Source: an uncultured Clostridia bacterium
Lineage (GTDB): Bacteria; Bacillota; Clostridia; Oscillospirales; Oscillospiraceae
Direction of reading: 5' to 3'
DNA length: 18,957 bases
NCBI GenBank assembly: GCA_947176425.1
Contig: CAMWQV010000004.1
Coordinates: forward strand, 1-18,957
Each line of letters opens with the position of its first letter. Position 1 is the stretch's first letter. The translations under genes and the position numbers were made by a program. Below are positions 15,238 through 18,957 of this stretch, one piece after another. The notes under the pieces were generated by a model. The model made no database searches. It was not told the DNA's origin and saw nothing but the letters and a program-made list of their open reading frames with translations.

Positions 15238-15747
15238 CTATTTTTTTGGAACAAACAGCCCTGTCATATCCGCGCCCTCATGCTTCAGCAGCCAGATTTT
15301 TTTGTCGAGGCCCCCGGCGTAACCGGTCAAACTCCCGCTGCTTCCAACGACCCGATGGCAGGGGATGATAATAGAGATCGGGTTATGTCCTACCGCGCCG
15401 CCTACCGCCTGGGCAGACGGATTCCCGAGCTGTTTTGCGATTCCGCCATAGGTTACGGTCTGTCCATAGGGAATTTCACACAGGAGTTTCCAGACCTCCT
15501 GCCGGAACGTTCCGCCGGACGGTGCAAGTGGCAATTCAGCAGGCGCGGGACGCTCCCCGGCAAAATAACGGTCCAGCCACGCCCGAACCGGTCCAAAAAT
15601 TTCCGGGTCTTCACACGGCGCGATCTCTCCGCAGACCGTATTGCCGAAATATTTCTGTCCTTCCAGCCATAGACCAACCAAATTTTCCTTGTCGCTGCAC
15701 AAAGAAATTTTTCCAACAGGCGAATCATATCCGGCAGAATAAAACAT
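15238..15747 (-). CDS. ogt: Methylated-DNA-[protein]-cysteine S-methyltransferase
   Basis: 169 aa, the size of single-domain Ogt proteins. It removes alkyl groups from O6-alkylguanine by irreversible transfer to its own cysteine. The active-site motif IIIPCHRVV is at about 126-134 with the acceptor C130. The winged-helix DNA-binding segment (FRQEVWKLLCEIPYGQTVTYGGIA, about 81-104) precedes it, with the arginine finger region between. The start ATG 15747-15745 has AGGAGG 8 nt upstream. It has its own good promoter, so it may be a single gene, with glmS transcribed separately from its own promoter region downstream. Name ogt follows the usual convention for this size; ada-type regulatory domains are absent. 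Confidence 0.95.
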   Translation of the reverse strand: MFYSAGYDSPVGKISLCSDKENLVGLWLEGQKYFGNTVCGEIAPCEDPEIFGPVRAWLDRYFAGERPAPAELPLAPSGGTFRQEVWKLLCEIPYGQTVTYGGIAKQLGNPSAQAVGGAVGHNPISIIIPCHRVVGSSGSLTGYAGGLDKKIWLLKHEGADMTGLFVPKK

Positions 15748-15779
15748 ATTCGCGGCCTCCTACAAGAATATTACACAGC

Positions 15780-15808
15780 ATTATACCAAAAACCGCCCTG
15801 CCTGTCAC
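15780..15808 (-). promoter_or_regulatory. Sigma-A promoter of ogt
   Basis: Minus strand GTGACA (15808-15803, 5 of 6), a 17-nt spacer and a perfect TATAAT (15785-15780). The start would be near 15773, about 26 nt before the start codon. Confidence 0.8.
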
Positions 15809-15881
15809 CCCGCTTTTTCGACGGAATTTCCAAAAAACACGCAAAACCAAAAAATATGTCTATTTTTAATATATATGGTTA

Positions 15882-15910
15882 TTTACTTTTCATGTTCAAA
15901 GTGCTAAAGT
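15882..15910 (+). promoter_or_regulatory. Possible promoter of the beta-eliminating lyase gene
   Basis: TTTACT (15882-15887), 17 nt, TAAAGT (15905-15910): 4 of 6 bases match in each box. It lies in an AT-rich block (about 15830-15920) that contrasts with the GC-rich surroundings, as is usual around promoters. Alternative -10 choices a few bases downstream exist. Confidence 0.42.
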
Positions 15911-15916
15911 AATAAA

Positions 15917-15934
15917 ATACGGCGGCAGCCGTAT
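15917..15934 (+). promoter_or_regulatory. Perfect short hairpin in the leader of the lyase gene
   Basis: ATACGGC (15917-15923), loop GGCA, GCCGTAT (15928-15934), a 7-bp perfect stem ending 11 nt before the GAGGAG ribosome binding site. It is likely at or near the 5' end of the mRNA, where such hairpins may stabilise transcripts, or it may be a binding site for a repressor (a palindrome just after the -10). Confidence 0.5.
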
Positions 15935-15957
15935 GAAAAAGTACGAGGAGAAACAAT

Positions 15958-17400
15958 ATGATTACATTTTATAAACGTGACCCGATCCCTCTGGAAATGC
16001 ACAAGGTTCGTATCGTTCAGAAACTGAACCTTCTGCCCACGGACCAACGGCTGCAGAAGATGAAGGACGCGGGTTACAATACCTTCCAACTGCATAATGG
16101 AGATATTTTTTTGGATATGCTGACCGACTCCGGCGTCAATGCGATGAGTGACGATATGGAGTCCGCTATGCTCCGCGCTGACGACGCCTATGCCGGCAGT
16201 GAAAGTTATTTTCGGATGGAGAAGACTTTGCAGGAGCTGTTCGGCATCCCCTACTGCCTGCCCGCGCATCAGGGCCGCGCCTGTGAGAATATTTTAGCCA
16301 CCCGTTTTGTCAAGCCCGGCAACTGCGTCATCATGAATTACCACTTTACCACTGCCAAGGCGCATATTACCCGTGTCGGCGGACGGGTCGAGGAACTGGT
16401 CAGCGACGCAGGGTTAGTCAGCAAGAGCGATCTGCCTTTCAAAGGCAATATTGACTTGGAGAAGCTGGAAGCCTGCATCAAAAAAGAGACGCCGGAAAAT
16501 GTTCCCTTCGTCCGTCTGGAAGCGGGCACGAACCTGATCGGCGGCCAGCCTATTTCCTATGAGAACATGAAAGCCGCTACAGATATCTGCAAAAAATATG
16601 GTATTCTGACTGTTCTGGACGCCTCCCTCCTGCAGGACAACCTGTATTTTATTAAGACCCGTGAGGCGGGTATGGCGGACAAGAGCGTTCGTGAGATCAC
16701 CCGCATGATCGCGGACCTCTTTGATATCATCTATTTTTCCGCTCGGAAGTTCGGCTTTGCCCGCGGCGGCGTCTTAATGGTCCGCGACCGTGATCTGTAT
16801 TATTCCATGGAGGACCTGATCCCCATGTTTGAGGGTTTCCTGACCTACGGCGGCATGTCCGTGCGCGAGATCGAAGCCATGACCGTCGGCTTTGTGGAAA
16901 GTATGGATATGAATATTATTTCTCAAGGCCCGCAGTTTGTCGGATACTGCGTCAAAGCCCTGGACGACTATGGCATTCCTGTTATTACTCCGGGCGGCGG
17001 TTTGGGCGCACACCTGGACGCTGGTGAGTTCGTCAGCCATATCCCCCAGGAACAGTATTCCGCCGGAGCGCTGGTCTGCGCACTGTACATCTGCAGCGGC
17101 GTCCGCGGTATGGAGCGCGGCACGCTGTCCGAAGAACGCAACGCCGACGGCAGCGAGCGTCTTGCATCCATGGAGCTGGTGCGTCTTGCTTTCCCCCGCC
17201 GTGTGTTTACGCTTTCCCAGACGGAGTATGTGATCGACCGTGTGAAGTGGCTCTATGACCACCGTGATCTCATCGGCGGCCTGCGTTTCGTTCATGAGCC
17301 GAAAACCCTGCGTTTCTTTACCGGCGTTTTGGAACCCGTCAGCGACTGGCCCGAAAAATTGGCCGCCGCTTATAAAGCCGATTTTGGTCCGGAACAGTAA
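15958..17400 (+). CDS. Tryptophanase/tyrosine phenol-lyase family enzyme (divergent)
   Basis: 480 aa. PLP-dependent beta-eliminating lyases of this family split tryptophan to indole or tyrosine to phenol, with pyruvate and ammonia. The family is clear: LTDSGVNAMSD, DDAYAGSESYF (Y78), PAHQGRACEN, GTNLIGGQPIS (N192), a SARKF motif with the PLP lysine expected at K264, GVRGMERGTL (R387), PRRVFT and EPKTLRFFT. The opening resembles tyrosine phenol-lyase more than tryptophanase, and the ring-specificity arginine of phenol-lyases in MERG is present. Against recalled TPL sequences, however, several pocket residues differ: the TPL DATR becomes DASL (L224), SGKKD becomes SARKF, and GGHA becomes GGLG (L349). 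Substrate is therefore uncertain. Start ATG 15958 has GAGGAG 7 nt upstream. Arginine codons are mostly CGT/CGC, suggesting high expression. Single gene. Confidence 0.88.
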   Translation: MITFYKRDPIPLEMHKVRIVQKLNLLPTDQRLQKMKDAGYNTFQLHNGDIFLDMLTDSGVNAMSDDMESAMLRADDAYAGSESYFRMEKTLQELFGIPYCLPAHQGRACENILATRFVKPGNCVIMNYHFTTAKAHITRVGGRVEELVSDAGLVSKSDLPFKGNIDLEKLEACIKKETPENVPFVRLEAGTNLIGGQPISYENMKAATDICKKYGILTVLDASLLQDNLYFIKTREAGMADKSVREITRMIADLFDIIYFSARKFGFARGGVLMVRDRDLYYSMEDLIPMFEGFLTYGGMSVREIEAMTVGFVESMDMNIISQGPQFVGYCVKALDDYGIPVITPGGGLGAHLDAGEFVSHIPQEQYSAGALVCALYICSGVRGMERGTLSEERNADGSERLASMELVRLAFPRRVFTLSQTEYVIDRVKWLYDHRDLIGGLRFVHEPKTLRFFTGVLEPVSDWPEKLAAAYKADFGPEQ

Positions 17401-17475
17401 ATCTCATTATAAAATCAGGCCGGTGTCAAATACATGCCGGGAAAATGAAAAACGGGAGACTCTGCGTCTATCCGG

Positions 17476-17570
17476 GTCTGGTGTGTGTTGATACTGCTTC
17501 AGCGGACTCCCTCAGTCAGCCCTTTGCTGGCTGGGGGAGTCCGCGCCAACACTTACGCTTCCCACCAGAC
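17476..17570. repeat. 95-bp nested palindrome, MITE/REP-like
   Basis: Four nested complementary arms: 17476-17483 with 17563-17570 (GTCTGGTG), 17485-17490 with 17547-17552 (GTGTTG), 17502-17511 with 17535-17544 (GCGGACTCCC) and 17517-17521 with 17529-17533. No T-tract follows, so it is not a standard terminator. The central CTCCCTCAGTCAGCC/GGCTGGGGGAG core resembles intergenic palindromes I recall from Oscillospiraceae genomes. Family membership cannot be proven here. It fills most of the gap between the lyase and the flavodoxin gene (17401-17614), where nothing else is evident. Confidence 0.72.
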
Positions 17571-17614
17571 TCTGGCAATTTCACCAAGGCATAGAGCGCC
17601 ATCGTTATGATTTT

Positions 17615-18163
17615 TTAATTGTTAAAGAAATTCAGGATACTATTTATTCCTGAAAGGGCCGTTTCATCTTTAATTGCGGGCTTTTCGTTCGTATTATGGC
17701 TATACACCACTTCATGTATATGATAACAATTCATATGATGTAAAAGAATACATGCAGTGTCATAAGGTTTGTTGATGTTTCCATCGCCTCCGCCCACTAA
17801 AATAACCGCCCCCTTTTTCGATTTCAAAATAGGTTCTTCTTTTCTGAAATAGCGGGCACACCAAAAGGTTTGAAGTCTGCTTCCCAGATCTAACAGTTTT
17901 CCGGTCAGCTCTGAAAAATAGATGGGTGAAGCAATTAGAATATTATCACAATCTTGAATATATTCATATATCTCCTGCATCTCATCATTTATAGCGCGTC
18001 CTGGTTTTTTCCAACAATATCTGCAATCAATGCAGGGGGAAACATTGCACCTGTAGGCATCTGCAATCCTATATTCACCCAAAATCCTTTCTGTTACTTT
18101 TTCAATAAGTTGGGCCGTATCTCCCGTAATTCTGGGTGAACCGTTTAGAATCAAAGTTTTCAT
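17615..18163 (-). CDS. Flavodoxin family protein (multimeric flavodoxin/FMN reductase type)
   Basis: 182 aa. MKTLILNGSPRITGDTAQLI is the FMN-phosphate-binding opening of the NADPH-dependent FMN reductase/WrbA-like families. DCDNILIASPIYFSELTGKLL (about 71-91) is the second flavin loop, and a GGG-DGN turn is near 124-129. C39, C44, C47 and C50 (CNVSPCIDCRYC) form a cysteine cluster seen in iron-sulfur flavoprotein-type members; FMN binding is likely, a 4Fe-4S cluster possible. Start ATG 18163-18161 (with GGGAG 7 nt upstream) gives the standard N-terminus; an open extension to 18256 overlaps the start of the neighbouring gene and is rejected. Base composition is more AT-rich than the genes to the left, hinting at acquisition. 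It diverges from the truncated amidase gene. Confidence 0.88.
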   Translation of the reverse strand: MKTLILNGSPRITGDTAQLIEKVTERILGEYRIADAYRCNVSPCIDCRYCWKKPGRAINDEMQEIYEYIQDCDNILIASPIYFSELTGKLLDLGSRLQTFWCARYFRKEEPILKSKKGAVILVGGGDGNINKPYDTACILLHHMNCYHIHEVVYSHNTNEKPAIKDETALSGINSILNFFNN

Positions 18164-18254
18164 TACATTACTCCCATATTTTCTGCCGTATGGCCGACGA
18201 TACACACTTCTCGATTTCCCTGCATAAACTGAGGCAAAAGAGGAGGTTGACGCC

Positions 18255-18320
18255 ATGCCCAGAATCTATTTAAGCCCTTCTACAGAAGCAATAATATTAA
18301 GAAGTATAAGGGCAAAATAA
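18255..18320 (+). pseudogene. 5' fragment of N-acetylmuramoyl-L-alanine amidase gene, interrupted
   Basis: ATG 18255-18257 has a strong AGGAGG (18241-18246) 8 nt upstream and encodes MPRIYLSPSTEA. I recall MPRIYLSPSTQE/MPKIYLSPS-type starts from clostridial N-acetylmuramoyl-L-alanine amidases. After about 10-12 codons the family-like sequence stops, the DNA becomes AT-rich, and the frame ends with TAA at 18318-18320 after 21 codons. The 3' end of a serine recombinase (stop at 18322-18324) abuts it in the opposite direction. Reading: gene split by integration of an element whose left junction lies near 18280-18290. Only a few residues support the family, so a genuine small ORF remains possible. 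Confidence 0.6.
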
Positions 18321-18957
18321 ATTAAAGGTTCAAATCGTATTCAATGCGCTTGTCGGCATAAATACGGATTTCCTTTATTAGTATACGCCAAAACTCCTGT
18401 TTTTTCTCTTGAGAGAGGCTGCTATATGCAGTTTCCCAACTTTGTGCAAGAATTTTTTCCGCTTTTTCAAAATTCGGTTTTGTTCTGTTCTTCTGTTCTT
18501 TTAACAACGCTTCAATCCGATTGTTGAACGAATCGTGATCTCGTTTATATTCTTCTAAGGTTATCAGGTCGTTGAGATACAAATCCTTTAACTTCCTGGA
18601 CTTTGCTTTAAGAGCTGCAATTTCTCCGCTGTAATCGTGTGACTGCTGCAGCTCGAATATCTTTTCAGCTTCTACTTTCCGGCGCTCCATTTCTTTTAGA
18701 ATCGTTCCCATAAGATACTTTTCTATACGGCGTTCTCCAAGATTGGATTTATTCTGGCACCCACTCCTGTTAAAATAGTGAGAGCGGCAGTTGTAGTAAA
18801 AGGATTCCTGATTGGTATTGACGTGGGCGGCCATTCGCCCGCCGCATTCCCCGCAAACAATAAGACCAGAAAAAATATATACCCTGTTTTTACTGGTTTT
18901 TCTCGTTATTATTCGCCTCATCCCTTGTATTGTTTGAAATTGCTCTTTTGTTATGTT
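18286..18957. mobile_element. Left end of an integrated element carrying a large serine recombinase
   Basis: The element side starts about where the amidase-like reading breaks down (approximate 18280-18290) and continues past the right edge. It is AT-rich and opens with the 3' end of a large serine recombinase transcribed leftward, the usual layout of phage- or transposon-type elements, where the integrase gene lies next to an attachment site. The exact crossover dinucleotide and the other end are not in the window. Confidence 0.6.
18322..18957 (-). CDS. Large serine recombinase, C-terminal part (5' end beyond right edge)
   Basis: The frame stays open to the window edge, so the N-terminal resolvase domain and catalytic serine are outside. 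The visible 211 residues start with ITKEQFQTIQG, the end of the recombinase domain. They continue with KNRVYIFSGLIVCGECGGRM and a paired SHYFNRSGC, which make a zinc ribbon (CGEC, then C-n-C). A leucine/lysine/glutamate-rich coiled coil follows (about residues 90-160 of the visible part), and a final RILIKEIRIYADKRIEYDL strand. This is the C-terminal DNA-binding architecture of large serine integrases/transposases (TndX/TnpX or phage integrase type). Full-length relatives are about 500-550 aa. It probably integrates and excises the element that splits the amidase gene. Confidence 0.9.
   Translation of the reverse strand, partial: NITKEQFQTIQGMRRIITRKTSKNRVYIFSGLIVCGECGGRMAAHVNTNQESFYYNCRSHYFNRSGCQNKSNLGERRIEKYLMGTILKEMERRKVEAEKIFELQQSHDYSGEIAALKAKSRKLKDLYLNDLITLEEYKRDHDSFNNRIEALLKEQKNRTKPNFEKAEKILAQSWETAYSSLSQEKKQEFWRILIKEIRIYADKRIEYDLNL

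Noticed and set aside
17401..17475. Possible terminator directly after the lyase gene
   Set aside because: The only pairing (a CCGG-based stem around 17420-17441) is short with a bulge and has no T-tract.
18164..18256. N-terminal extension of the flavodoxin gene to 18256
   Set aside because: The flavin-binding opening starts at the internal Met with a ribosome binding site, and the extension overlaps the ribosome binding site and start codon of the divergent gene.
1..18957. CRISPR arrays, tRNA or rRNA genes
   Set aside because: No regularly spaced direct repeats and no tRNA- or rRNA-like sequences were seen on reading either strand.

Overview
The window reads as chromosome of a spore-forming, fairly GC-rich member of the Clostridia, most likely Oscillospiraceae (the Oscillibacter/Flavonifractor kind). 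The evidence is a complete spoIIIAA-AH sporulation operon, a DUF4364 gene, a TIGR03960-type B12/radical-SAM gene, a glmS ribozyme ahead of glmS, a cysteine-rich spore-coat-like protein, and CGG/GCG-rich coding. No rRNA, tRNA or CRISPR array was seen. Species cannot be decided from the window.

Layout. (1) Positions 1-2676, minus strand: DUF4364 winged-helix protein, an unrecognised 500-aa protein, and the N-terminus of a TIGR03960 radical-SAM protein that runs off the left edge. Spacing is tight and all three appear to follow one sigma-A promoter near 2710-2738. (2) 2857-3726, plus strand: a 289-aa protein with 27 cysteines, behind a sigma-K-like promoter and ending in a strong terminator. (3) 3765-6527, minus: a 920-aa lipoprotein with repeated DxDGDG calcium-binding/FG-GAP-like motifs and a large internal duplication. 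(4) 6664-11402, plus: spoIIIAA-AH in canonical order with overlapping or near-abutting genes, behind a good sigma-E promoter. (5) 11578-12975, plus: a COG2509-type FAD dehydrogenase with a near-consensus sigma-A promoter. (6) 13037-15131, minus: glmS with a self-cleaving glmS ribozyme in its leader, and then ogt/MGMT (15238-15747, minus) under its own promoter. (7) 15958-17400, plus: a tryptophanase/tyrosine-phenol-lyase family enzyme whose cofactor pocket looks altered. (8) 17401-18957, visibly AT-richer: a long palindromic repeat, a flavodoxin-family gene, the first codons of a cell-wall amidase gene cut off by foreign DNA, and the C-terminal half of a large serine recombinase that runs off the right edge.

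How the parts work together. The spoIIIA operon encodes the mother-cell half of the forespore channel. The cysteine-rich protein would act later in the same compartment if its sigma-K-like promoter is real. GlmS makes glucosamine-6-phosphate for peptidoglycan and is fed back through the ribozyme. The right end is the most unusual part. A plus-strand gene starts with a strong ribosome binding site and residues resembling clostridial N-acetylmuramoyl-L-alanine amidases, then loses this similarity after about 10-12 codons, next to the 3' end of a large serine recombinase. This looks like the left junction of an integrated element that splits the amidase gene.
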